Part shown: piece by piece, positions 8,348 through 15,906 of the stretch
Layout of the letters: the number at the start of each line of letters is the position of its first letter
How positions within the stretch are numbered: position 1 is the stretch's first letter
Source: Paenarthrobacter sp. GOM3
GTDB lineage: Bacteria; Actinomycetota; Actinomycetes; Actinomycetales; Micrococcaceae
DNA length: 64,000 nt
Direction of reading: 5' to 3'
Assembly (NCBI RefSeq): GCF_018215265.2
Contig: NZ_CP136562.1
Coordinates: 2,604,001-2,668,000 of the forward strand
Translations under genes and position numbers: made by a program
Notes under the pieces: model-generated
The model's database searches: none
Seen by the model: only the letters and a program-made list of their open reading frames with translations
Told to the model about the DNA's origin: nothing

Positions 8348-10402
8348 CTACCAGCCTGTGGCTGCCAACCACCTCTCGGACAGCATCGCGGTCATGCTTC
8401 TCGTGTAACTGGCCGAGAGGTGGTTGTCGTCCAGGTAGACGTAGACGTTGCCGATGATTCCCGGACAACTTGCCCCGTCACAAATCAGGTCGGTCATGTC
8501 CAGGATCGACAACCCGGTGAACGTCCCCTCCAACTGCTCCAGCGGGTTGCTTTCGGCCAGGACTGATGACAATGCGGGACGGCAGCCCGGACTGTCCACC
8601 CCCGAAGCGATGGCGCACTCACTGGGGCTGAAGGAGAACCGCGGATTGTCCCGCATGGCAACGACCTCCACTCCCTGATCCGTGAGCTCGCCCACCAACT
8701 CGTCCAATCCCCACGTCAAATCTTCGTCGGGTGAATCCGGAACGGCCGCCGTCCCCACCAGAAAGACCGCGTCCGGGTGGTGCTGGCGGATATGCTGCCG
8801 AACTTCCTTGTTGAACCGGTTGCACTCATCTCCCACCTCATCCGTCTCGGTCAAGAAGGGGCAGGCGCCGAAGGTGATGGCCTGAACGCGCCACTGTTGT
8901 TCCTTGGCCAAAGGACCAATTGCGCCCAGCCACTGCAGGGAATGCGACTGGCCCACAACAATAACGGTCTTCTTCGCACCGCTCCCAACATCGTTTTGCT
9001 GGCATTCCGCCGCAAGCACGGCGTCCGTAGGACGCAACTCACCGACGCATGGACCATCGAGCTTTCCCCAGTCCTCCGGGAGTTGTTCGGGCGTTGGCAG
9101 CGGCCGCGCATTCTTGTCGCCGGTGTTGACGTAGCCCGGCAGCAAGGCCCTGGCTCCCGGGTTGTCCTCGACCCCCTGCGAAGCCAGGATGTCTTTTTCC
9201 ACTTGCCGCTGGTATCCGAAAATCGCCATGGGCGCAGCCCCAACGGCAAGGCACACCGCGACGGCGACAGCCAGGCGGCGCCGCTTGGCTTCCGGCCATC
9301 GCCACGCACGCAGCGGCCGTTCCACCCAACGTGTGGTGAGGTAGGCCAGGAGCAGCGAGGCCGCCACGATCAACGAGCCCGTCAGCCAATCTGCATGGTC
9401 CTCACCTATCCACACCAAAGTGATCACCAGGAGCGGCCAGTGCCATAGGTAGAGGGCATAGGAGGTGGACCCCAGCCCCACCAGCAGCTTTGAGGACAGG
9501 ACCCGGTCCACGCCGAAACGGTTTCCCGACTGTCCAGCCACAATCACCGCTACCGCCGCCAGCGTGGGCCACAGGGCAACATAGCCGGGAAATGCAGTTC
9601 GGACCTGCAAAATGGCCCCGCAGCTCAGCATTGCAACAACACCTACCCAGCCCAGAACGCCCCTCAGTCCCTTGCTTGGGTGCAGGAATGGAAGGAGCAA
9701 TGCCACCAGGGTGCCCAACGCGAACTCCCACAGCCGGGCAAAGGTGTCAAAGTAGGCGAGTTCCTGATGCGCCGCGGTGAAGTAGACCGAATAAGCGAGC
9801 GAGGCTGCAAACACCAGTCCGAAGACGCCCAACAGCATGGCGCGGTAAGACCTTCCAAACCGGCGACAGATCAGGGCCGTCACCACAAAGATCGCGGGCC
9901 AGAGAATGAAGACCTGCCCCTGGATGGACAGCGACCAAAAGTGCTGCATGGGGCTGGCCAGGCTGTGGTCCGCAGCGTAGTAATTGACGACCTGCCGTTG
10001 CAGCAGCCAGTTCTGGACGTAGAACAGCGAAGCCCAGGCCTGGTTGACGATCTCCGTCCACCGGGTCCGGGGAATGATCAGGAAGGTGGCCACCAAAGTA
10101 CCGAGGAGGACCACGACGACTGCGGGTAACAACCGCCAGAAAAGGTGGAGCCAGTGCCGTAGGAGTGAAACCGGTCGGGCGTCCTCGTAGCGGCCCACGA
10201 ACTGCAGGGTCATCAGGAACGCCGAGATCAGCAGGAACACATCCACGCCGCCGGATACCCGGCCAAACCAGATGTGGTACGAGACGACCATGAGTACCGC
10301 CAGCGAGCGAAGGCCCTGGATCTCGGGACGGAACGTTGTCCGGCCGGCGCGCCGAATCTGTCCGGGGCTTTCCGGCGATGCCACGCCCTTGGTTGCCGTC
10401 AT
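8348..10402 (-). CDS. OafA-like acyltransferase 3 with C-terminal SGNH domain
   Basis: A 684-residue integral membrane O-acyltransferase, expected to move acyl groups across the membrane onto a cell-surface glycan. Residues about 20-370 form the multi-helix AT3 domain with the catalytic R-x10-H (RSLAVLMVVSYH). After a transmembrane and linker part, residues about 430-684 form an SGNH-hydrolase-like domain. Its block I reads VVGQSHSLQW (normally GDSHS; Ser and His remain, Asp is Gln), and near the end it has the catalytic-type DDNHLS. The start at 10402 has GAGGAG upstream; the longer frame does not. It sits between sugar-acid genes, but its acceptor glycan is unknown. Confidence 0.88.
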   Translation of the reverse strand: MTATKGVASPESPGQIRRAGRTTFRPEIQGLRSLAVLMVVSYHIWFGRVSGGVDVFLLISAFLMTLQFVGRYEDARPVSLLRHWLHLFWRLLPAVVVVLLGTLVATFLIIPRTRWTEIVNQAWASLFYVQNWLLQRQVVNYYAADHSLASPMQHFWSLSIQGQVFILWPAIFVVTALICRRFGRSYRAMLLGVFGLVFAASLAYSVYFTAAHQELAYFDTFARLWEFALGTLVALLLPFLHPSKGLRGVLGWVGVVAMLSCGAILQVRTAFPGYVALWPTLAAVAVIVAGQSGNRFGVDRVLSSKLLVGLGSTSYALYLWHWPLLVITLVWIGEDHADWLTGSLIVAASLLLAYLTTRWVERPLRAWRWPEAKRRRLAVAVAVCLAVGAAPMAIFGYQRQVEKDILASQGVEDNPGARALLPGYVNTGDKNARPLPTPEQLPEDWGKLDGPCVGELRPTDAVLAAECQQNDVGSGAKKTVIVVGQSHSLQWLGAIGPLAKEQQWRVQAITFGACPFLTETDEVGDECNRFNKEVRQHIRQHHPDAVFLVGTAAVPDSPDEDLTWGLDELVGELTDQGVEVVAMRDNPRFSFSPSECAIASGVDSPGCRPALSSVLAESNPLEQLEGTFTGLSILDMTDLICDGASCPGIIGNVYVYLDDNHLSASYTRSMTAMLSERWLAATGW

Positions 10403-10476
10403 CGACACGCTCCTCTTCCGCTGCACCAATTCTGCACTGCCGCCTTCCAATGTCCACCCCAAGGAGACCGGAAAGG

Positions 10477-10527
10477 CACACGGCAGCGGCGCGGTCCCTC
10501 CTCTTGGAAGGACCGCGCCGCCGTGCG
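10477..10527 (-). terminator. Strong hairpin after the MHS transporter gene
   Basis: GC-rich inverted repeat downstream of the MFS stop on the minus strand. Arms near CACGGC..GCGCGGTCC and GGACCGCGCC..CCGTG enclose a short loop, followed by TGTGCCTTT. It probably ends the transporter transcript before the acyltransferase gene. Confidence 0.65.
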
Positions 10528-10549
10528 TTGTGTGCTCTTACTTCGAACG

Positions 10550-11902
10550 CTACCGTGCGTCTTCGGTGCTGACGAGGTCGCGCCCGGCCGTCTCCGGGGT
10601 GAAGAAGGTTGTGACAAAGGAAATCAACGCCAGGACAAGGGAGTAGATGGCCAGCACCAGCCACGAGTGGTTCGTGGCGGCCAGCATCAGGGCACCGAGC
10701 AGGGGTGCCAGCCCGCCTGCCAGGACGGCCGAGATCTCACGGCTCATCGCCACGCCCGTAAAGCGGTACTGCGAGCCAAAGAGTTCCGGGAGGAGTGGGC
10801 ACTGCGGGCCGAGCATCGACTGAACGCCGATGGCGATACCCACAGCCATGACCACCCATACCAGCGTGACGTTGCCCAACGTCACCAGGTAGAAGGCCGG
10901 CACGGCAATAATGGCTTGGAACAGCGCTCCGTAGCGGTAGATCGGCACCCGGCCATACTTGTCCGAAAGCGCCCCGAAGGTCACAACGAGGACTGCCGCG
11001 AAACCAGCCGCAATCAGCAGGCCGACAGGACCAATGGAATTGTTTCCAGCAAAGACGCCCGCGGGCATGCTCATGAACGAAACCAGGAGTGCCGAATAGA
11101 TGGACGAGTTTCCGTTTTCGCCCATTCGCAGGCCAATGCCAATCAGCACGTTCTTCCTGGAGTGCTTCCACAGGGCACTGATCGGGTTCTTGACCACGTT
11201 CTTGTGCTTTTCCAACTCTTGGAACGCTGGCGTTTCCTTGAGCTTGAGTCGGATGAAGATGGCGATGACGATCAGGATGAAGCTGGCCAGGAAGGGCACG
11301 CGCCACAGCCAGCCTTGCAGGACGGACTTGTCAGCCATGGCGATGACGGCGAACGTTCCCGCGCCCAGGAGGGTGCCGAGCTGGATACCGACGAACGGCA
11401 AGGAAGCGTAGAAACCACGACGGCGGCGCGGTGCCACTTCCGATATCAGCGTGGTGGCGCCGGCCTGCTCGGCACCGGCGCCGAGTCCCTGGAGGATGCG
11501 GAGGGTGACGAGCAGAACCGCACCCAGCATCCCTGCCTGCTCGAAGGTAGGGAGGAGTCCAATAGCGAAGCTCGCCGTTCCCATCAACGCAATGGTCAGG
11601 ATCAGGACCATCTTCCGGCCGAACCGGTCACCAATGTAACCGAAGATCAGACCGCCAAACGGCCGTGCGGCAAAGCCAACGCCATACGTAGCGAACGATG
11701 CGATCAGTGCCCCATCCGGACCGAGAGGCGCGAAAAACAGCGGCCCGAAGATCAGCGCAGAAGCCAAGCCGTAAATGTAGAAATCGTAGTACTCCAGAGC
11801 GGAACCTACAGAGCTGGCCAACGTCGCCCGCCGAAGCTGCTCCGGTTCGACGACGGCTTCGTCGGCTTCCGCCGCGAACTTTGTCTTAGTACGAGTTGTC
11901 AC
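10550..11902 (-). CDS. MFS transporter, metabolite:H+ symporter (MHS) type
   Basis: A 450-residue 12-helix proton symporter. The N-terminal SVGSALEYYDFYIYG and the loop GYIGDRFGRK between helices 2 and 3 are signatures of the MHS branch (ShiA, ProP, KgtP, citrate and alpha-ketoglutarate carriers). A second conserved loop, LSDKYGRVP, marks the second half. The start is the GTG at 11902, with GGGAG five bases before it; a GTG two codons upstream overlaps that site. It lies downstream of an iclR gene in the same direction, and shared half-sites in its promoter link it to the hydroxyacid genes. An organic or sugar acid is the likely cargo. Confidence 0.85.
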   Translation of the reverse strand: MTTRTKTKFAAEADEAVVEPEQLRRATLASSVGSALEYYDFYIYGLASALIFGPLFFAPLGPDGALIASFATYGVGFAARPFGGLIFGYIGDRFGRKMVLILTIALMGTASFAIGLLPTFEQAGMLGAVLLVTLRILQGLGAGAEQAGATTLISEVAPRRRRGFYASLPFVGIQLGTLLGAGTFAVIAMADKSVLQGWLWRVPFLASFILIVIAIFIRLKLKETPAFQELEKHKNVVKNPISALWKHSRKNVLIGIGLRMGENGNSSIYSALLVSFMSMPAGVFAGNNSIGPVGLLIAAGFAAVLVVTFGALSDKYGRVPIYRYGALFQAIIAVPAFYLVTLGNVTLVWVVMAVGIAIGVQSMLGPQCPLLPELFGSQYRFTGVAMSREISAVLAGGLAPLLGALMLAATNHSWLVLAIYSLVLALISFVTTFFTPETAGRDLVSTEDAR

Positions 11903-11980
11903 AAGCACTCCCTCAAAATCACCCCAGGCCCCCGTTGGCCCAGCGAGATAGTGATGGCATCACCGCCAAGATCACTATGT

Positions 11981-12005
11981 TGAACAGCGTACAGCGTGAT
12001 GAACA
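11981..12005 (-). promoter_or_regulatory. Two direct TGTTCA half-sites upstream of the MHS transporter
   Basis: Read on the minus strand, TGTTCA occurs at 12005-12000 and again at 11986-11981. This is a direct repeat with 19-base spacing, about 80 bases before the transporter start. The same hexamer occurs at two neighbouring promoters. Candidate operator of the adjacent IclR protein (inference). Confidence 0.4.
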
Positions 12006-12037
12006 TGTTGCCAAGACTAAAATCAGATTTATAGCAG

Positions 12038-12832
12038 CTATCCCATAGGGTTGCCCAAGGAGCGGGCCAATTCCTTGAGTTCCTTCACCATCAGGGCGCC
12101 CTGTTCCTCCGAATACGTCGCCTTCAGGGCGGTTACAGAGAGGCCCAGGCTGGGGCCGTGGGCTCCATGGGTGGGTACGGGCACCGCCAGGCAGACGACC
12201 CCCACCGTGGACTCCTCGTCCTCGAAGGCGAATCCTTGGGTGCGGATGGTCGAAATCTGCGCCTTCAGCTCTTCGGCCGTGCGCAGCGAGTTCGCAGTCA
12301 TGACAGGCAGCGACATGCCATCGGGGAACATCGCGTCAATATCGTGGTCATGCAACTGGGCCAACAAGGCTTTGCCGACGCTGCACAGGGATACCGGCAT
12401 CTTGTCGCCGATGTTCGACGTCAGCCGCACGGCTGGATGGCCTTCATAGCGCGCAAGGTAAATAACATGGTCGCCATCGAGCATGGCGATCCTGACGGTC
12501 TCACCGGAAAGAGTGGGAGCCTGCTCGCAATACTTGTAGAACTCCTGCACCTCGTCCAGACGGCTCAAATATGCTGCACCCAGCTCCACGAGCTTCCGGC
12601 CCAGCGCGAAGTCAGCCCCCTGGCGGGTAATGAGGCGCGATTCCTCCAGCGCAAGGAGCAGGTTGGAGGTGGAGGACTTGGGGATGCCAAGTTCCCTCGA
12701 GAGGTCACTCAGGGTCAGGCGCCCGGATGGTGAGCCGGCAAGTGCCTCAAGCACAGCGGCAGCACGGGTGACGGCAGGAGCCGGCGACGACGCGCCCAGC
12801 CCCTCCGAGCGGGTAGAGCGGGAATCTGCCAC
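12038..12832 (-). CDS. IclR-family transcriptional regulator
   Basis: A 264-residue regulator with the IclR layout. The N-terminal winged HTH (about residues 18-80) includes LSDLSRELGIPKSSTSNLLLALEE, and the C-terminal GAF-like effector domain contains GDHVIYLARYEG, the SVGKALLAQL helix and FEDEESTVGVVCLAVPV. The GTG start at 12832 has GGAG about five bases upstream. It is transcribed toward the MHS transporter gene (135-base gap). Such regulators usually control a neighbouring carbon-source pathway. Here the likely targets are the transporter, the hydroxyacid dehydrogenase and itself, because all three promoters share TGTTCA/TGAACA elements. Confidence 0.88.
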   Translation of the reverse strand: MADSRSTRSEGLGASSPAPAVTRAAAVLEALAGSPSGRLTLSDLSRELGIPKSSTSNLLLALEESRLITRQGADFALGRKLVELGAAYLSRLDEVQEFYKYCEQAPTLSGETVRIAMLDGDHVIYLARYEGHPAVRLTSNIGDKMPVSLCSVGKALLAQLHDHDIDAMFPDGMSLPVMTANSLRTAEELKAQISTIRTQGFAFEDEESTVGVVCLAVPVPTHGAHGPSLGLSVTALKATYSEEQGALMVKELKELARSLGNPMG

Positions 12833-12860
12833 GATTCTCCTTCGTCATAAAGGTTCTGGC

Positions 12861-12878
12861 TGTTCATTCAGCTGAACA
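12861..12878. promoter_or_regulatory. Perfect inverted repeat TGTTCA-N6-TGAACA before iclR
   Basis: TGTTCATTCAGCTGAACA has perfect 6-base arms, and its centre TTCAGCTGAA is itself a palindrome. It begins 29 bases upstream of the iclR GTG, an ideal autoregulatory operator position. The arms match half-sites at 7243-7279 and 11981-12005. Confidence 0.55.
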
Positions 12879-12980
12879 CTACTCATCATAGTGTCTCACC
12901 GTTTGTAGAGTCGCGGCCCGCCCCGGCGACACCTAAAGCCCGTGCCAGTAGCCTCACTTTCCAAACCCAAAAGTTCGCTG

Positions 12981-13058
12981 TATATTCATTCTCGAGCTCT
13001 CCACCGCGGCATCCCCCAATAGTCGTGGTGGAGAGCTCATCCATTTAACCCGCGGGTT
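12981..13058 (+). ncRNA. Candidate small structured RNA
   Basis: TATATT at 12981-12986 could be a -10 box. About seven bases later a perfect 12-bp inverted repeat begins (12994-13005 with 13027-13038; arm GAGCTCTCCACC). Its 21-base loop carries CCCCC. A second perfect palindrome, AACCCGCGGGTT (13047-13058), follows and touches the stop codon of the convergent DUF6504 gene. A C-rich-loop hairpin recalls the actinobacterial 6C RNA class, but I cannot confirm that family, and no U-tract terminator is seen. Confidence 0.35.
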
Positions 13059-13348
13059 CAGGCGGCCAACGCTTCCTCGCCGCGGAGGTACCAACCCCCG
13101 CCATCGCCATCCCGCACAAGCTCCCACGTCAGTGCGCCGGAGTGGGGTCCCGTTCCCGGATCCACCTGGACCTGCCAGATTTCGACATCCACCCGGCCGT
13201 GCCCACGGGGCATGCGCCTGGACTGTTCCCACCATGAGACCCTCTCGAACCAGCGGACGGGCTCCGCCACCACGTCCCACTCCCGGCCACCCCGCAGGAC
13301 CACCACGGGAGCGCCTTGGACGGTGGTCCGGATGTCAACAGATTCCAT
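13058..13348 (-). CDS. DUF6504 family protein
   Basis: A 96-residue protein rich in Trp and charged residues (WFERVSWWEQSRRMPRGHG and VDVEIWQVQV). It resembles the small actinobacterial DUF6504 family, sometimes found near translesion polymerase genes. Its function is unknown. ATG 13348 is chosen because TAGTGT sits seven bases upstream, a leaderless arrangement. A longer frame to 13393 has no clear signal. No partner gene is adjacent; the upstream neighbour on the same strand is tRNA-Val with its own terminator. Confidence 0.65.
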   Translation of the reverse strand: MESVDIRTTVQGAPVVVLRGGREWDVVAEPVRWFERVSWWEQSRRMPRGHGRVDVEIWQVQVDPGTGPHSGALTWELVRDGDGGGWYLRGEEALAA

Positions 13349-13423
13349 GTCCGAAACACTAGGGAACGCCACTGACAATTTAGGCACCTGCATGTCAGGC
13401 CTTGCGGGCCCGGCTGGGACAAC

Positions 13424-13469
13424 AAAAAACCCCGCCGTGTCGTACCTGTTGATACGACGTGACGGGGTT
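13424..13469 (-). terminator. Terminator of tRNA-Val
   Basis: Just after the tRNA 3' end on the minus strand, a long stem (AACCCCG..GTCGTA pairing with TACGAC..CGGGGTT) is followed by TTTTTT. This is a classical intrinsic terminator. Confidence 0.9.
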
Positions 13470-13472
13470 GCT

Positions 13473-13548
13473 TGGTGGGTCCTACCGGGATCGAACCGAT
13501 GACATCCACGGTGTAAACGTGGCGCTCTACCAGCTGAGCTAAAGACCC
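13473..13548 (-). tRNA. tRNA-Val (anticodon TAC)
   Basis: A 76-base tRNA read on the minus strand. The acceptor GGGTCTT pairs with AGGACCC with one G-U. The D-arm is AGCTCAGCTGGTAGAGC, the anticodon stem CCACG/CGTGG holds the loop TTTACAC (anticodon TAC), the T-arm contains GGTTCGATCCC, and CCA is encoded. It reads GUN valine codons, mainly GUA. A terminator follows directly. Confidence 0.97.
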
Positions 13549-13625
13549 AAAACGCGGCTTCAGCGCTTCCTGTGGAGCTTTTCAGTTCCTCAGCGCTTCA
13601 ACCAACGAACAATGACTCTACATGA

Positions 13626-14582
13626 TTATGTGCCGGAAACACCAATCGGCCCAGGAGCACCCGAAATGTCGGGGAGCGTCCGCGCCAAGTAGTCCAAAGC
13701 GCCGCTCACTCCGAGGTCGAGTTTCACCGTAGCAAGGGTGTCGCCGCGGGTGGGACCCCTGTTGATGATGACCACGGGCTTACCTGCTTTTGCGGCGTGA
13801 CGGACGAAGCGAAGGCCGCTCTGCACCGTCAGCGACGACCCCGCCACCAGGAGGGCATGGGCGTCGTCCACCATCCCATAAGCGCGTGCCACGCGGTCCT
13901 TAGGGACGTTCTCGCCGAAATAGACGAAGTTCGGCTTCAGCGTCCCGCCGCAGATGGGACAAACCGCCACCACGAACGAGGTGATAAGTTCAGGATCTTC
14001 CACCGTGGCATCGGCGTCCGGAGCCATTTCCACCACCCCGGAATCCAGTGCGGCTTCCAGGAAACCAGGGTTGATCTCCTCGAGGATGGCCGCGATCAGC
14101 TGCCTGCTGAAAATGTGCCCGTTGTCGAGGCAGATGACCTGGTCGAACCGCCCGTGCAAATCCACCACATTGACGCTTCCGGCGTCTTCATGGAGCCGGT
14201 CCACGTTCTGGGTGATGAGACCCGTAAGAAGTCCCCGCCTCTCCATCAGCGCGAGGGCGGCGTGCCCGGCGTTCGGGTCGGCATGCCGCAGATGGGACCA
14301 ACCGATATGGTTGCGGGCCCAGTAGCGGCGCCGGTTGGAAGCACTGCCGATGAACTCCTGGTACGTCATGGGGTTCCGCGGCGCGGAACCAGGACCCCGG
14401 TAATCAGGAATACCTGAATCAGTGCTCAGGCCGGCGCCCGTAAGTACAGCCAACGGCTTGCCGTCCAGGAAGTGCCGTGCCTCTGACACCGCCTCCAACC
14501 CACCTGGTTGGAGCTGCACGGCTGGCTCCGGGTCCATGCTGGCAAAGCCAGTCATGCCCACCCCTGGCCGGACGTGGCTCAT
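13626..14582 (-). CDS. Sir2-family NAD-dependent protein deacylase (sirtuin)
   Basis: A 318-residue sirtuin that removes acyl groups from lysines using NAD. It has the signature GAGLSTDSGIPDYRGP, the NAD/acyl-lysine motif TQNVDRLHEDAG, and the general-base His in VDLHGRF. The zinc site is atypical. The second pair CPIC (C208/C211) is intact, but the first pair reads CLDN, so only C151 remains and N154 stands where Cys is expected; His156 is two residues further. Its ATG overlaps the upstream peroxiredoxin stop as ATGA. Third gene of a coupled operon with DUF3052 and the peroxiredoxin. Confidence 0.88.
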   Translation of the reverse strand: MSHVRPGVGMTGFASMDPEPAVQLQPGGLEAVSEARHFLDGKPLAVLTGAGLSTDSGIPDYRGPGSAPRNPMTYQEFIGSASNRRRYWARNHIGWSHLRHADPNAGHAALALMERRGLLTGLITQNVDRLHEDAGSVNVVDLHGRFDQVICLDNGHIFSRQLIAAILEEINPGFLEAALDSGVVEMAPDADATVEDPELITSFVVAVCPICGGTLKPNFVYFGENVPKDRVARAYGMVDDAHALLVAGSSLTVQSGLRFVRHAAKAGKPVVIINRGPTRGDTLATVKLDLGVSGALDYLARTLPDISGAPGPIGVSGT

Positions 14583-15082
14583 GACGAATGTCCGACCAAG
14601 TCCGCCATGGCGCGGCGGTATTCGGCGAAGTCGCGGGCTTGGCCCCTTGGATTGACGACCGCGTAACGGATGGTTCCGCCGGCGTCGATAATGAATGTTC
14701 CCCTCAGTGCCATCCCACTGTCGGCGTCGAACACGCCGTATGCCTGGGCAGCGGCACCGTGAGGCCAGAAATCGGCGAGGAGGTCGAACCCGAAGCCCTC
14801 GCTTTGGGCATACGCCCGCAAGGAAAACTTACTGTCCACGGAAATGGCCAAGACGGTGGCGTTCGCATCGTCGAAGGCAGCGATGTTGTCGCGGATCTCA
14901 CACAACTCCCCCGTGCAAATGCCCGAGAAAGCGAAAGGGAAAAACACTACAACGACGTTTCGGCCACGGTAATCGGACAATCGAACCGGTTCCCCGTATT
15001 GATTGACCAATTCAAACTCCGGCGCAGAATCACCAACGGCTGGTGCCGTCATCTGGGCCGGCGCCAGTTGGGCTTCGGTCAC
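14579..15082 (-). CDS. Peroxiredoxin (AhpE/Bcp type)
   Basis: A 167-residue thiol peroxidase of the AhpC/TSA thioredoxin fold that reduces H2O2 and organic peroxides in the cytoplasm. The active site is FPFAFSGICTGELC. C56 is the expected peroxidatic cysteine, and C61, five residues on, matches the resolving-Cys spacing of Bcp-type enzymes, whereas mycobacterial AhpE is 1-Cys. The GTG start at 15082 overlaps the upstream DUF3052 stop (GTGA); an ATG ten codons later (15052) is an alternative. Its stop overlaps the sirtuin start by four bases, so the three genes look translationally coupled. Confidence 0.9.
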   Translation of the reverse strand: MTEAQLAPAQMTAPAVGDSAPEFELVNQYGEPVRLSDYRGRNVVVVFFPFAFSGICTGELCEIRDNIAAFDDANATVLAISVDSKFSLRAYAQSEGFGFDLLADFWPHGAAAQAYGVFDADSGMALRGTFIIDAGGTIRYAVVNPRGQARDFAEYRRAMADLVGHSS

Positions 15083-15498
15083 TTGTTCTTCTTCGGCACC
15101 AGGCGCGTGGCACTCCAGTCTTTGGACACACCGGCGGAGGTGGTCAGGTGCAAACCGGATGTCGGAGCTGCGTCCTGGATGTCGGCCGGGGAAACGTAGC
15201 CGTCGCGACCTGACTTGGGCGTCAGGACCCAAACAACTCCGCCTTCCTTCAAGGTGGTGAGCGAATCCATGAGGGCATCAACAAGATCACCGTCGCCATC
15301 GCGCCACCAGAAGACAACGGCATCCACTACGTCATGATCGTCTTCATCCAACAGTTCGGATCCCGTGACATCTTCGATGTCGTCACGCAAGTCGAAGTCG
15401 ACGTCGTCGTCGTAGCCGCGCTCCTGAATCAGATCCCCATCTTTGAAACCCATTCGTTCCGCCACATTTACCGATGTGGCGGCGTCGGCCTCGCTCAC
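15079..15498 (-). CDS. DUF3052 family protein
   Basis: A 139-residue acidic actinobacterial protein of unknown function (DUF3052). It starts AERMGFKDGDLIQERGYDDD, then has DDDVDFDLRDDIEDVTG, a hydrophobic strand VVDAVVFWWRDGDGDLVDAL, EGGVVWVLTPKSGRDGYV and a basic tail LVPKKNK. The GTG at 15498 has a near-perfect AAGGAGG five bases upstream. It is divergent from aceE, an arrangement I recall from other actinobacteria, and first in the DUF3052-peroxiredoxin-sirtuin operon. The fold and context suggest a regulatory or stress role, but nothing visible shows an activity. Confidence 0.88.
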   Translation of the reverse strand: MSEADAATSVNVAERMGFKDGDLIQERGYDDDVDFDLRDDIEDVTGSELLDEDDHDVVDAVVFWWRDGDGDLVDALMDSLTTLKEGGVVWVLTPKSGRDGYVSPADIQDAAPTSGLHLTTSAGVSKDWSATRLVPKKNK

Positions 15499-15906
15499 GT
15501 TTCCTCCTTTTGAAGTGACTTCCATTACTAACAGCCAACACCCTTTGGGCGTGTGCTTCAAGCCATTGTCCCTGCCCGGGGCCACATTCCGCACTACCGT
15601 GGGCGTTTCGAGGCCACGACAACAGCGTGGTTTCCGTCACGGAGGCCCAGCGGGTGTGACATACAACGCCCCCCGGGGCCTGCGGCTACGCATCCCGGCG
15701 CAGTGAAAGCTAGAGTGGCCATGAGCGCTATGGCTGCAGGGCGATCGCCCCAAAGAATTCTACTGGGCAGCCAAGCGCTCACAAGACCTGCCCGGCGCAT
15801 CGGACCGGGCTGTTGAAACCGAAATGTCGCACACGACGCGTTCACGACGGGCAGTTACCCTGCCAGACCTGAGGCGCCGATGAATGCGCCTAAAGGAAGG
15901 TTGGAC
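15499..15906. other. Divergent intergenic region DUF3052 / aceE, no gene seen
   Basis: About 400 bases with no convincing coding frame. Small frames here lack ribosome sites and family resemblance. It must hold both divergent promoters. AAAGGAAGG near 15891-15900 is the aceE ribosome site. GGGCGATCGCCC (around 15738-15749) is a GC-rich palindrome of possible regulatory use. Confidence 0.5.

Noticed and set aside
10274..11983. 569-residue plus-strand frame across the acyltransferase start and MHS transporter
   Set aside because: Composition is charged and low-complexity with no motifs; the opposite strand encodes two clear membrane proteins.
13473..13548. tRNA-Val as an integration site for a genomic island
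   Set aside because: No integrase, no repeated tRNA 3' end and only core-type genes on both sides. XerC at 24749 is the housekeeping recombinase.
15594..15845. 83-residue minus-strand frame in the DUF3052/aceE gap with a hydrophobic stretch
   Set aside because: It has a lipoprotein-like look (LAFTAPGC) but no ribosome site, and overlaps the expected aceE promoter. Kept as non-coding, though a small lipoprotein cannot be fully excluded.
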